A stretch of 64,000 nucleotides of DNA from Buxus sempervirens (lineage: Eukaryota > Streptophyta > Magnoliopsida > Buxales > Buxaceae), in the NCBI GenBank assembly GCA_947561395.2, contig OX387184.1:55921197-55985196 (forward strand). The letters are read 5' to 3'. Within the stretch, counting starts at the first letter, position 1, and every line of letters starts with the position of its first letter. Below are positions 10,732-21,250 of the stretch, piece by piece. The notes beneath the pieces are model-generated. The model did no database searches, had not been told where the DNA came from, and was given only the letters and a program-made list of their open reading frames with translations. Made by a program: the position numbers and the translations under genes.

Positions 10732-11371
10732 AGGTAAGGGGAGTTTCCTCCCAATTGTTCAGTACAAAATTTTGGGGAGCAGGGGAAATAGGGAAAGCCT
10801 GCTCTTCAAACCCAGAATCCGATGCCATCATCACCGGGTGGGTACTGCCCTTTTCTGCTACGGGGCCCAATCCAGAAATGACCTTGTCTGGAATCTTCAC
10901 TGCGGCCCAGTCAATGAATGGTAGTTCCATGTCTACCCCTGTCTTTTCGCGCTCAGTCATGGCAAAGAAGGCCCCAACATCCTCAGAATAGTCTAACTGC
11001 TGCTCGGGCTGTAGTCCAGGCCCATCTGCTGCTCCCAGTATTGGAGAAAGGTTATAGGGTTGTAGGGCCGAAACAAAAGGCTTTTGAAATGGGTTAATGT
11101 TTCGGTATGGAGGCTTGGACTGGTCCATGGGAGGAGAAATTTGGATTATATAGGAGGGTTTTGGAAAGTTCACCCTCAGATGCGGGAGTTTTCCTTTGCT
11201 TCTGCTCTCCCCTTCTTCGTGTTCCATCCTTCTCCAGCCTCTGGTCTTGAAGCCCAACCCTACCTTGGGGATCAGTTTCTTAGCTGTGATTGGCTCCACT
11301 ATCCCCTGCAGATTGATCCCCAAGCCTTTCCCTGGGTGAAAGTGGTATTTCTCCATCACTTTCTTGACCAT
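10658..11371 (-). CDS. pol: G-patch and linker segment of element 1 Pol
   Basis: The segment begins with a glycine-rich G-patch-like motif (FHPGKGLGINLQG...VGLGF) and then a Pro-rich linker of unknown function. It lies between the protease and RT and is in a different frame from both. The protease frame meets it at an A6 run (11371-11376) and the RT frame at an A8 run (10686-10693). The plus-strand Ogre element has the same order (protease, G-patch, linker, RT) in a single frame, so homopolymer indels are the simplest explanation. They could be real decay, assembly error or recoding sites. Confidence 0.7.
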   Translation of the reverse strand: MVKKVMEKYHFHPGKGLGINLQGIVEPITAKKLIPKVGLGFKTRGWRRMEHEEGESRSKGKLPHLRVNFPKPSYIIQISPPMDQSKPPYRNINPFQKPFVSALQPYNLSPILGAADGPGLQPEQQLDYSEDVGAFFAMTEREKTGVDMELPFIDWAAVKIPDKVISGLGPVAEKGSTHPVMMASDSGFEEQAFPISPAPQNFVLNNWEETPLTFEAASVRQTDEASKKNSNSGMPFP

Positions 11372-12201
11372 TTTTTCTGCAGTGGTCCCCTTTTCTTTCT
11401 TTTTCTCACACCCCCAGGTATGTAATTGACCGCCTCAAATTGAAATGAGTGGAATGCAATCTTGTTGACAGTTAGATCCACATTGATCAAGGGTACATCA
11501 GGTGACACGATGGGCGGCACCAAGTTTTCGGCTAGGACTGTTATCACCCTTTGCCCTCTTATATATTTCACCCTCTGGTGGAGCGTGGATGGTATTGCCA
11601 TAGTCGAATGTATCCACGGCCTCCCTAGGAGCAGATTGAAGGCTGCGGGTATATCCATCACCTCAAATGTGATGTTAAAGATATTCGGCCCAATTGTGAC
11701 CGGCAGTTCAATCTCCCCTAGGGAGTGGGTCTTGGAGCTATCGAAAGCCCTTACTATCCGCCCATTTCTTTTGATCCTTGACTGGTCCAGACCCAGCTTG
11801 GTAAAAGTGATTAACGGGCAAACGTTTAACGCTGACCCGTTGTCAATTAAAACCCGTGCAACCATGCAGCCCTTACAAAGCACAGTGATGTGCAAAGGGT
11901 CCACATGATAACACCCACCTGGGCTGATCTCACCTTCTGAGAAACTTATCACATTATGTGACAAGATTTGACCAACCATTTTACCAAGCTGGTCCGGATC
12001 AATGGTCTGGGATACGTGTGCACTCTGCAGCACCCTCAACAATGCATCCCTGTGCTTTTCGGAATTCAGCAAAAGGCCCAGTATTGAAATCTGGGCTGGG
12101 ACCTTGTTCAGCTGATCCACAAGATTAAATTCACTCTTTTTTATTATTTTTATGAGGTCCGATGCCTCATTTTCTGCACCCTGGGGGTGTCTTCTCCCAC
12201 T
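11356..12201 (-). CDS. pol: Aspartic protease segment of element 1 Pol
   Basis: Shares with the Ogre element the QLNKVPAQISI start, the catalytic VLIDNGSALN block and a later LLLGRPWIHS block, typical of plant Ty3/gypsy proteases that process Gag and Pol. The active site reads D-N-G rather than the usual D-S/T-G. The frame is -1 relative to gag and overlaps its 3' end by about 50 bases (12201-12150), so it would need frameshifting or another mechanism. It runs out of frame at 11356, just past the A6 run. Confidence 0.8.
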   Translation of the reverse strand, partial: SGRRHPQGAENEASDLIKIIKKSEFNLVDQLNKVPAQISILGLLLNSEKHRDALLRVLQSAHVSQTIDPDQLGKMVGQILSHNVISFSEGEISPGGCYHVDPLHITVLCKGCMVARVLIDNGSALNVCPLITFTKLGLDQSRIKRNGRIVRAFDSSKTHSLGEIELPVTIGPNIFNITFEVMDIPAAFNLLLGRPWIHSTMAIPSTLHQRVKYIRGQRVITVLAENLVPPIVSPDVPLINVDLTVNKIAFHSFQFEAVNYIPGGVRKRKKRGPLQKKWSRK

Positions 12202-14390
12202 TTATTTTTTCCTTTATGTTTTCTTTTTTCTTCATTTTCTTTTTTTTCTTTTTCTACTTCTGTCTCTTTCTCTTTCTCTTCACCCCCTGCACATCTCCCT
12301 GACCTCGTCATGAGGTTCACCTCCTCCTGGTTCTGGTCCCTGACCATTGGAACCGTAGCCGTGATTCCCTCGCTGTAATTCCATGGTACAGCGGCCTCAG
12401 AATAGGCTAGTTTAGGGATGTTAACCACTAATGGCTGGAGTTTGGACCGGGATGTATGAGCCGGTTTAAGGATAGTTTGGGCTGGCTGCACATTTACAAC
12501 CAGGGGTTGAAGTTTGGACTTGGTGGAGACAGAAGAAGTGATGGAAGCAGTGGTGGGGTCAAGATTGATGACCAGTGGAGCCTTAGACGGCTTGGATGGG
12601 GAATAAGTGGGTGGACTGCAATTGAAGACCAATGGAGGCCTTGCAGTATTTATCTGGGCCATCAGAGAAGAGACCCGGTTTAGAGAGGAACTTATGTCCT
12701 CAGCAGCAAGATTATTATTTTTTTGGGAGACCATGTTGATCTCCTCTTCTTCCTCCTTTGGGAAAAAATGGACCTGGACTGTGGTCCCCACGGGTGCTAT
12801 AAGCTGAGATGGGTCAAAGGCCCTTCTCGTGGTGGATATGGTAGTGATGGAGTTGGATGGGCCTGCCCCATTGTGGTAAGGCAGAGGGTTCTGCCCATTA
12901 TCATTTCCCGACGGGGCGGGTGCAGCAGTGTTAAAGACCAATGCCTTCTGGTCCAACAGGTCCTGGACCGCATGCTTCAATACCCAGCAGTTATCAGTAG
13001 AATGCCCCGGTGCACCCATGTGGAAATCACAGGTGACCGATGTGTCAAAATTTCTCCCCCTGGTGGCATTCGGGTTAGGCTCCTTCAGGGTCAAGTATTC
13101 CCCTTTCAGCAGGGTTGGCAGTAGTTGGGACAGAGATATGGGTAGAGGGGTCAAAACCCGGTTCTTTCTGTTGGCTAACCAGGCCTCTCTTTCCTCCCTG
13201 GTAAAGGTCCTCCTTGGGTTTGCTGGTACGGAGGGAGTGAAATTGACATTTTGCGGGCTCTGATAAGACTGCTGGGCCTGTTGAGCCTGCTGGGGTTGCT
13301 GGGGTACAGAGATGTTGACGTGCAGTGGCTTCTTGGCTGGAGGAGCCTGGACCAGGTTCACCTCTCCTTCTTTTCGGGCCCCTGTCTTCTTGAACCCAGT
13401 TCCCTTCTTTTGGGCAATGGAGGCCGAGGAATCAGACTGCCCCGTCAGAGTAGAGTAGTCTATCAGCCTTCCTGACCTGACCCCTTCCTCGATCCGGTCC
13501 GCCACTTGTACCAAGGCAGCAAAGTTGGTGGTGATCTGACCCACCAGATGGTTGTAAAAGGGCTGCCCCAGTGTGCCCATAAATGTGGAGATCATCTCCG
13601 GCTCCTGCATAGGTGGCCTGACCTGGGAGGCGGCTTCTCTCCATCTCTTGGCGTACTGCCGTACCGGTTCATCTTTCCCCTTGGTCATCCTCATCATGTC
13701 GTACCGGTCCGGCACGATCTCCGAGTTGAACTTGTACTGGTCCAAGAAGGCGTCGGCTAGGTCCTTCCACCTCCGGATCCTTCCATGGTCCACTGTAGCG
13801 AACCACCGAAGGGCTGACCCGGTCAGACTCCTCTGGAAGAGCTGGATCAGTATGCCATCGTCCCGGCCAAATTGGCATAGGGCCCCGCAGTATAGTTTCA
13901 AATGGCTTAATGGGCAGCCCGTGCCATCAAATTTGTCGAAGTCTGGGCACCTGAACTTAGCCGGTAGACAGAAGTCCGGGTACATGCACAGGTCCTCGAA
14001 GGTGGTGCCTGCATGGCTGCCTCCCCCCTTCACTTCCTTCAGCTCTGCCTGGATTCTTTCTATCCTCAGCAGCATTTTCTTTTCCATCTCATCCCTAGCC
14101 TTTTCTTTTTCCAGGTCTTTCTCAGACTCTACTGTATTTTCCCTGATCAGAATGGGCTCAGGGACTGGTTCAGAAATGGGCTCAGGCATGGGCTGAGCCG
14201 GAGGTGGAATATAGGCCTGAGGTGGTGGTGCCTGATGGGAAGTAGATGCTTGATTCTGGGCTTGGGCCTGTTGGGCCTGAGCCGCCAGTAGGTCCCCCAG
14301 CATCTTGGCCAGACCGGCCACTTGCTCCTGCAGTTGAGTAAAGTCCTGGGCAGGGACAGTAGCTTGGGCTTGGTTCTCTTCAGTATTCAT
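12150..14390 (-). CDS. gag: Gag of element 1
   Basis: About 746 residues from an ATG at 14390; the open frame extends upstream to 14471, and other starts are possible. A Gln/Ala-rich N-terminus and a charged coiled segment precede a retrotransposon-gag core (F.KFDGTGCPL.HL, LTGSALRWF, WKDLADAF, YAKRWRE). A knuckle-like CDFH.GAPGH...C motif and a long Pro/Ser linker follow. The end is Lys/Glu-rich. Gag forms the particle that packages element RNA. It shares FDGTGCPL and the CxxH.GAPGH....C knuckle with Gag at 50628. Confidence 0.88.
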   Translation of the reverse strand: MNTEENQAQATVPAQDFTQLQEQVAGLAKMLGDLLAAQAQQAQAQNQASTSHQAPPPQAYIPPPAQPMPEPISEPVPEPILIRENTVESEKDLEKEKARDEMEKKMLLRIERIQAELKEVKGGGSHAGTTFEDLCMYPDFCLPAKFRCPDFDKFDGTGCPLSHLKLYCGALCQFGRDDGILIQLFQRSLTGSALRWFATVDHGRIRRWKDLADAFLDQYKFNSEIVPDRYDMMRMTKGKDEPVRQYAKRWREAASQVRPPMQEPEMISTFMGTLGQPFYNHLVGQITTNFAALVQVADRIEEGVRSGRLIDYSTLTGQSDSSASIAQKKGTGFKKTGARKEGEVNLVQAPPAKKPLHVNISVPQQPQQAQQAQQSYQSPQNVNFTPSVPANPRRTFTREEREAWLANRKNRVLTPLPISLSQLLPTLLKGEYLTLKEPNPNATRGRNFDTSVTCDFHMGAPGHSTDNCWVLKHAVQDLLDQKALVFNTAAPAPSGNDNGQNPLPYHNGAGPSNSITTISTTRRAFDPSQLIAPVGTTVQVHFFPKEEEEEINMVSQKNNNLAAEDISSSLNRVSSLMAQINTARPPLVFNCSPPTYSPSKPSKAPLVINLDPTTASITSSVSTKSKLQPLVVNVQPAQTILKPAHTSRSKLQPLVVNIPKLAYSEAAVPWNYSEGITATVPMVRDQNQEEVNLMTRSGRCAGGEEKEKETEVEKEKKENEEKRKHKGKNKVGEDTPRVQKMRHRTS

Positions 14391-14635
14391 GGCTCTTGCT
14401 TTGGATCTGGTCACGGGAGCAATGATTGCAAATAAGTGTAAATGTACCTGACATAAGAAAAACAAAGACACAAGTCAGCTTCCATTTAACTTGAAACACA
14501 CCCCTATAAATGTAGGCAGATAGGTCAGGTGAACACCAGTCCAAAATTTTTTTGTTTTTTTTTGTTTTTGTTGTTTTGATTTTGTGTTGGAATATTCTAG
14601 GGCTTCCAAGGGTCCCAAAAAATTTTTTTTTTATT

Positions 14636-15360
14636 TGATTGATAAAAATAACCAACCAAGGTTTTCATGGAATATTCTAGGGCTTCCAAGGGTCCCAATT
14701 TTTGATTTGATTTGATTGGTAAAAAGGAGACCAATCAAGGGTTCATGGAATATTCTAGGGCTTCCAGAGGTCCCACTTTTTTTGACTTGATTGGTAAAAA
14801 GGAGACCAATCAAGGGGTTTTTATGGAATATTCTAGGGATTCCAAGGGTCCCAATTTTTGATTTGATTTGATTGGTAAAAAGGAGACCAATCAAGGGTTC
14901 ATGGAATATTCTAGGGCTTCCAGAGGTCCCACTTTTTTTTGACTTAATTGGTAAAAAGGAGACCAATCAAGGGTTTTTTATGGAATATTCTAGGGCTTCC
15001 AAGGGTCCCAATTTTGATTTGATTTGATTGGTAAAAAGGAGACCAATCAAGGGTTCATGGAATATTCTAGGGCTTCCAGAGGTCCCACTTTTTTTTTGAC
15101 TTGATTGGTAAAAAGGAGACCAATCAAGGGTTCATGGAATATTCTAGGGCTTCCAGAGGTCCCACTTTTTTTTGACTTGATTGGTAAAAAGGAGACCAAT
15201 CAAGGGTTCATGGAATATTCTAGGGTTTCCAGAGGTCCCACTTTTTTTTGACTTGATTGGTAAAAAGGAGACCAATCAAGGGTTTTTTATGGAATATTCT
15301 AGGGCTTCCAAGGGTCCCAATTTTGATTTGATTTGATTGGTAAAAAGGAGACCAATCAAG
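14636..15360 (-). repeat. Tandem hairpin array upstream of gag (about 10 units, 74-82 bp)
   Basis: Each unit has a conserved GGAATATTCTAGGG(C/A)TTCCA block and an inverted repeat. On the element-sense strand this is CTTGATTGGT, a 9-base loop, then ACCAATCAAG, a perfect 10-bp stem. Variant units (near 14636-14660 and 14945-14970) replace pairs by G-U on the sense strand. The array sits between the leader and gag, the same place as the hairpin array of the Ogre element at 49344-50460. Confidence 0.85.
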
Positions 15361-15676
15361 GGTTTTTTTTTTAATTTATTTTTTCCAAATTTGCTGAATT
15401 TTCTCAGTTTTCAAGTTCCAAAGTTTAACTGACACATGTTTGAGTTGAGTTGGTGTCAAAAAATATGACACCTTGGTTTCCTCTTTGATTTTCAAACTTA
15501 GGTTAAATCCTGAAAGAATATTTTATTTTATTCTTTTTGTTTTTTTTTTCTTTGATTTTGTATTTTTGGGAACATTTCTTATGTTCTTTTCGGGGTGCCT
15601 AAGGATTATCCACAGTGTTTTAGGCATTTGATTCTGAAAATTTGGGCTGAAAAGCCAATTTGTGCATTTTTTGAAC

Positions 15677-15817
15677 GTATCCGGTATAATATACCGGATA
15701 AGACTATGCCTTATTGTATCCGGTCACCATAACCGGATATCCGCATATGTCTTTGTATCCGGAAATATGTACCGGATATGATTAGAGCTGTTATTAACCG
15801 GCCTGAGTTGCCGGTTA
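15677..15817. promoter_or_regulatory. TATCCGG palindrome cluster in element 1 leader
   Basis: Four inverted repeats lie in 141 bases. Three have TATCCGG / CCGGATA arms; the fourth is AACCGGC-N7-GCCGGTT. The layout and spacing match the clusters at 4141-4280 and 19411-19550. There is no clear TATA box nearby, so the function is open. Confidence 0.65.
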
Positions 15818-16584
15818 TTGCCGAAATGGCCCTTTTTGACTCATTTTTTTCACCAGATTTGATTTTTTTTATTCCCAATTGATGTTCACCTTAATTTGAC
15901 CTTCAAAACTTGCCCCAAATTGGGCTTGGACATTATATTTGCAAAATCCCCAAATTCATGAAAAGAACATGGTTTTACCTTGCCACCTTGTATTACCTTC
16001 ATTTAATATGGTATTCACATTATACCTTGGCTTGTAAAACATGCAAACGGCCTTCCCACATTTACACCCAATTCCCCAGACGCACTTGTGTGCTTTTAGC
16101 TGAAAACGTGTTTCTCCACCTTCAAGCGTATGGTTTTTTTTTTGGGTTTTGGCTTAATTGGCAACTTAGAACTCAAGTCTAGTGATGCCCGGAATCGAAT
16201 CACAGATCCCATTGTCATCGCATCATTGACCCAAATTCTAAGGTAAATGTTTTCACTTTCGCTTTCCGAAGTCACGACCTCGATGCGCCAAGCTACACAC
16301 ATTCATGGTTCAACTTCCTAATAGGTAAAGGGTTGGCTGTGCAAATTGTTTCAAGTGCTCAAGTGAAATTTTAAATTGTGGTAACATTCACAACGTCCCA
16401 GCCCCTTGCCACTCTTTTTCGTAGCCATGCATTCAATTTCAAGCCAAGGTACTAATGACAAAGATAATGAAGCTAAATACAAGCAAGCAAGCACCAAAGT
16501 AACCAAATATGCACAAAAAATATTACATGCCCAAAAAGGGGTATACAAAACATGTTATTTGTACAAACAACAATTAAACCATGG

Positions 16585-17105
16585 AAGCATGTTTGAAACC
16601 CAAAAGCATTCCCTAAAATTCCAGATTTCATGCTCTTTTTCATGCTCAAAGTATACCATTTCTACCCAAATTGGAGCCTAAAATTTTAGCACTACTTGAC
16701 ATGATACAAGAAAGGTTTTGATCATTTAAACATGCTTGAAAACCCCCAAGTAATACTGAAATTTCCAGATTTTTTGTTCTTCATTTTTTGGGCTCAAATG
16801 ACATTATTTTATGCCCATATCCAAGCCTAAAAATACAGCACCTAAATGTATTGTACAAGAGGTGTTTTGTTGAGGAAAACATGCTTGAAAAAGCCCAAAT
16901 TGGCTACTTGATTTACAGATTTTGTATTCTTCATCTTTGGTATTCAACATGCTTCATTTATACCCAAATCAAAGCCTAAAACTTTAATACCTAACCTATG
17001 GCACAAAAAAGGTTTGAATTGGGGGAAAACATGCTTGGGGAATCCTAAAAATATACATTGAGTTACTGGATTTTTTGAACTTTATTTTCATGCTCAAAAC
17101 ATGGT
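16585..17105 (-). repeat. Diverged tandem repeat in leader, about four units of 143-149 bp
   Basis: Units share AACATGCTTGAAAA starts (near 16588, 16731, 16879 and 17029), a C-rich middle, and AAAGCCTAAAA(N)TTTA(A/G)CACCTA ends. Divergence is high, so the array is old. No coding potential is seen. Confidence 0.6.
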
Positions 17106-17345
17106 ACTAAAACCTCCTAAAACAAGGTACACAAAAAAACAAGTAGGCATGCACAACAAGGTAAGGCCATAAACATGATCCTAAGCATATCCAAGCATAC
17201 ACACATGCCTTTATCAATGTAAAATTTAAAAGCATCCCAATCAGATTTAGAATACACCAATATACACAAATAAAGTAAACAAAATAGCAAGCATTCAAAA
17301 GTAAAGAAAAAGCATGAATATAGACAAATAGGCTTAAATCCTCAA

Positions 17346-17364
17346 GTCCCCAGCAGAGTCGCCA
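17346..17364 (-). other. Primer binding site of element 1
   Basis: The element-sense sequence TGGCGACTCTGCTGGGGAC starts 2 bases inside the LTR end (17367). It differs by one base from the PBS of the Ogre element (45045-45063). It starts with TGG, as required to pair with a tRNA CCA end. I do not assign the primer tRNA. Confidence 0.85.
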
Positions 17365-19245
17365 GTTGTGAGACATGGGAAAAAATCACCGGAGTGATCA
17401 TCCCTCCGTCAACACACGGGCTCAACGCAAAATTGGGAGAGTCGCCACCATTCATGATTTTGGGGTGAGAATGGACACCAAAGAGTTCAAAATAAGCAAA
17501 AAGTGAAAAAAGAAGCATTCTAGGATAAAAATAATCCTACTTGAAAATCAAATCCAGAGATGGGTAAGGGGATTAGATTATGAACGGGGGAAGGTGTTAG
17601 GCACCCCCATTCATCCACACGAAGTGGTTGCCAAGTGTATGCTCATGCTAAAAAGAAAATAAGAAGCTTGCTAAAAATCATGAAAAAGCCTTGAAAAGGA
17701 ACAAATGTATGATATATTCACATGAAGATCTAAATGGATTTTAGATCTTCTCTTATGTCAATATCATTTCTGGAGTATTTCAAAAGATGGAAATCAAAGT
17801 GGAGGTGGCCAAAACCAAGTTGAGGCAAATCCGGGAATTTTGGTAAAAAGTAAGGTCCTTTGTCTTGAAATCATTCAAATCCAATTTCAAATTGATTCAA
17901 ACCAACTCTATTTGAAAGATTATGATAAATAAGGAGCTCATGCAAAATCTCAAGTTAATCCGATAAAAATCCTAGGAGTTATGCTCCTTTGAAGTTGCTG
18001 CTGGGGATTTTTAAAAGTGGTAAGTGGGCAACTTTGGAAAATTGTCTAGAAAAATCCACTATATAAAAGTCCACGAAATTTGGTGTGATTGAAGTTTGTA
18101 TGGCCATCTTTCCATAGAAACTAGCCTCATACAAAAATCCCTTCGGATGTGCCTTGGGTGGTCTCCCGAACAGGCCCCGAAGATCACAGATTTACCCAGA
18201 AAAGTACAAATGAACAGTTCTGAGTAAATCGGCTACCAATACTTCAAATGGGATCCAAAAATTATGAAACCAACTGGATTTGAAAATGGACTCATAAAGG
18301 AGTACTCAGAAATAAAAATCACTCGAATCGGACTTAAAACGAACACATGGCGGTCCGTCGAAGTGACAAGTTCTGTACTTGAACCTGAACTGTCCACTTA
18401 ACTTCGACAGAGAGGTGTCAAAAATCCGCTAGATGGAAATTCATGAAATTTGGTGGACATAAACTAGACAGCCTCACCTTTCCCATGGTTCTGAAATCGC
18501 CCCAAAATTCATCCGGATGATAAAGTTATGGGCGTCCGAAGTAAGGGTACAGGTGCTGTCAAGCTAAGCCACTTTTGAAGAAAATCAAATCCGAAAATTG
18601 ACAAAAAGTGTGTGATTCGTGTGAGATGAATCCAAAACCTTTGAAAAACATTTAAAAACACTCCAGAATTTGATTGAGGCCATTTATTGGAGATTTATCA
18701 CAATGAATATAATAAATCCCCAAATGTGAGCCTATTCACCGAAAAGGTGTAATATGTGTGCAAAAGTGAAAAACCAAGCAAGATCCATACACATGCATAT
18801 AGATTCAACAAAATAGGTTCTAGCATAGCCTAGGGTTCCGTTCCATTATCGTTTCCCTCTGTTCTCTTTAAGATAATCAAGGGTACTTTGAATATGGAAC
18901 GGTTTACAATCAATCAAAAAGGCCTTATGCTACATAGGTTCTAGCACTAGGGTCAATCCCCAGTCTCGTTTCTCCTAGATCCGCCTTCACGTTTTACGGC
19001 TAGGGGAGTCTTGAGATACTTTGAGCCGGGGAAGGATCTCCACACATACAAACAAGGCTTTACACTACAGAAAGGTAGAAGAAGAGATCTAGATCTAGGA
19101 ATGTAAAGACAGAAAATAAAAAGAAAAGTTGAGGCTTACCTGAGTTCTGGAGGCGATTCCACAGCGGTTTTCTTCTTTTCTTGGAGTTCTTCTTTGCGAG
19201 AATTCAAAACAAGAGTTGTGTGCCCTTTGCTCAAGGAGGAGGCTC

Positions 19246-19255
19246 CTATTTATAG
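19246..19255 (-). promoter_or_regulatory. TATA box of LTR A
   Basis: CTATAAATAG on the element strand. The same word occurs at the matching place in LTR B (28642-28651) and LTR C (40570-40579). It marks the U3/R border region. Confidence 0.75.
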
Positions 19256-19410
19256 GCAAGGCTAAGGTCATTGGTAGACACAAATTAATGTCTAGAACCC
19301 CTCCAACCTAAACCCTAAGGTTATTTCCGCGATTTCCCTTTATTTAATGAGGGACATGATGGTAAAAGTGAAAAGCTCTCGGAAAACCCTAATTTTGAGC
19401 AAACTTAAGG

Positions 19411-19550
19411 TATCCGGTATATCAGACCGGATAACAAAGGGCCTTAAGGTATCCGGTACATGGTACCGGATACGCTAAGGCCCACATGTATCCGGTATGA
19501 GTATCCGGATACGGGAAGGAGTACTTCTATCCGGATTGAGTATCCGGATA
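19411..19550. promoter_or_regulatory. TATCCGG palindrome cluster in U3 of LTR A
   Basis: Four units: TATCCGGT-N7-ACCGGATA, GTATCCGGTAC-N3-GTACCGGATAC, a TATCCGG-N6-TATCCGGATA variant, and a fourth near 19528. It lies about 155-305 bases upstream of the LTR TATA box on the element strand, where enhancers of LTR promoters usually sit. Confidence 0.7.
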
Positions 19551-19649
19551 CAGGTAAAAGCTTATTTTCTTCAAATTCTGTGCTGGCTTTCCAGGAGATA
19601 ATGATTTTTTGATGTTTGTTTGTGCAATTTGGGGTGTCTACAGGTACAT

Positions 19650-20035
19650 ATAGGTGTACACACATGTCTACATCTGTACAGGTACATGTGTGTGTACAAA
19701 TGTACACACATGTGTACTTGTGTACACATTTCGACATGTGTACTTGTGTACACATATATACATGTACATGTGTACAAAAATGTACATGTGTACACACATG
19801 TACCTGTGTACACACATGTAAATGTGTACACATGTACACACATGGGCACATGTGTACACACATGTACATGTGTGCACATATACACATGTGTACATGTGTA
19901 AACAGATGACAATGTACATGTGTGTACACATATATACATGTACATGTGTACACACACATGTGCATATGCAAAGGTTCACGCACACATGTTAGTGCACATG
20001 TACATGTGTACACGTGTACATGGATCAGGTATCCA
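19650..20035. repeat. Alternating purine-pyrimidine array 1 (TACATGTGTACACA type)
   Basis: Imperfect TGTACA/CATGTG repeat in which purine and pyrimidine alternate almost without break. It reads open in several frames on both strands only because of its composition; the predicted Met-Cys-Thr-His-Val peptides are not genes. Confidence 0.9.
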
Positions 20036-20039
20036 AAGA

Positions 20040-20480
20040 ATTTAGACCAAGGGCACCCCTCAAATAATGCTAAGGTACATCAGCAAATAAGCCAAAGGTG
20101 CCCCCAAATGATAACTTACGGTAGCTAAAATTATGAAGCAAAGTATGGAATAGGTACCCCAAATAAAACGTGGGTACCCCAAAAATAATACGAAGGTACC
20201 CAATACGTAAGTCGAAGGTACCCAATATAAAGAATTACTAATAAACGTTAACGTGTGGACTTTAAGGTCCAACGCGTGAACGTTTAAGCTATAAAAGCGT
20301 GCGCGTCAGTTTTCTTCTTAAGCCGGAATGTTCGTGAGTTAGAAATCAACGTCCGTGCGTTGACGTCTGTTCGCCTTTCCTTTTACGGGGTACCTTCGCC
20401 TTAACAGCGGTGGACCTTCGTATTATATCCTGGGGTACCTTTGTTTTATTTGGGGTACCTGTTGCCTACCTTAATATATG
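20040..20480. repeat. GGTACC / AACG-N6-CGTT module 1
   Basis: The left arm has several GGTACCC words after AAGG or CGAA. The core has AACGCGTGAACGTT (20271-20284) and AACGTCCGTGCGTT (20348-20361) with a TATA-like CTATAAAAG (20289-20297) between. The right arm has GGGGTACCT words in opposite orientation. The inverted arms could form a long hairpin or cruciform. Confidence 0.65.
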
Positions 20481-21250
20481 CGTCTGTACATGTACATACA
20501 TGTGTACACATATAAACAAGTAAGCCGGTACACATCAAAAAATTAACTTACATGTGTGTACACAAGTACACACATGTATATGCAGGTATACATGTGTGTG
20601 CGTGTGTACATGTACATGTACACAAGTATATGTTCTTGTACGTGTATATGTACATACATGTGTACACATGTACACACATGTGTACATCTGTACACAGATG
20701 TACATGTGTGTGTATAAATGTACACACATGTGAACATGTGTACACACATGTACATGTGTGCACATGTACACATGTGTACATGTGTGCACATGTACACATG
20801 TGTACATGTGTACACATGTATGTACATGTACATGTCTACGCATATATACCTGTGTACACACATGTACATGTTGACACATGTACACACATGTGTACATGTG
20901 TACACACGTGTACATGTGTGCACATATACACCTGTGTACATGTGTACACATGTGTACATGTCTACGCATATATACATGTACATGTTTACACATATACACA
21001 TGTGTTCATATGTAAACAGATGTACATGTACATGTGTACACATGTACACACATGTGTATACATGTACGCACATGTGTACATGTGTGTGCACGCATATATA
21101 CATGTACATGTGTACACATATACACATGTGTACATGTGTAAACAGATGTACATGTACATGTGTACACATGTACACACATGTGTACACACACATGTGCATA
21201 TGTAAAGGTTCACGTACACATGTTAGTGCACAAGTACATGTGTACATGGC
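20480..21250. repeat. Alternating purine-pyrimidine array 2
   Basis: The longest of the four arrays, with the same composition as array 1. Its end (about 21190-21290) repeats the end of array 1 (about 19960-20080) almost word for word, so array plus module is duplicated as a unit. Confidence 0.9.

Larger units (their letters stand above)
15361..17345 (-). other. Leader of element 1 between PBS and hairpin array
   Basis: No supported coding sequence; short frames here lack family features and are interrupted. The leader contains a TATCCGG palindrome cluster (15677-15817) and a diverged 149-bp tandem repeat (16585-17105), given separately. The remaining sequence is A/T-rich and unrecognised. 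Confidence 0.6.
1..19642 (-). mobile_element. Element 1: Tat-lineage Ty3/gypsy retrotransposon (partial)
   Basis: Read on the minus strand the order is 5' LTR (19642-17367), PBS, repeat-rich leader, gag, protease, G-patch, RT, RNase H, second RNase H and integrase ending at 7090. An antisense DUF7745-like gene and an antisense plant-mobile-domain gene follow. Two RNase H domains in tandem are the known signature of the Tat/Ogre group. No LTR end or polypurine tract is visible between 7089 and 1, so the 3' LTR should lie left of the window and the two plus-strand genes should be inside the element. That assignment is inference, supported by the palindrome cluster shared between the LTR (19411-19550) and the antisense promoter (4141-4280). 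Pol carries frameshifts and a stop, so this copy looks non-functional. Confidence 0.75.
17367..19642 (-). repeat. 5' LTR of element 1 (LTR A, 2276 bp)
   Basis: On the plus strand it runs from TGTGAGACATGG to GGGGTGTCTACA, so on the element strand it starts TGTAGACACCCC and ends in CA. The PBS is directly inside. A TATA box lies at 19246-19255 and a palindrome cluster in U3. A second PBS-like stretch lies in U5 at 17438-17447. It is clearly the same family as LTR B (26749-29591) and more distantly related to LTR C (39189-40986). The outer flank is GGTAC (19643-19647), a possible target-site duplication whose partner would lie left of the window. Confidence 0.88.

Noticed and set aside
14631..14966. 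Minus-strand ORF of repeated LLFTNQ / GTSGSPRIFH peptides
   Set aside because: Translation of the hairpin array; repeat lengths are not multiples of three across the array.
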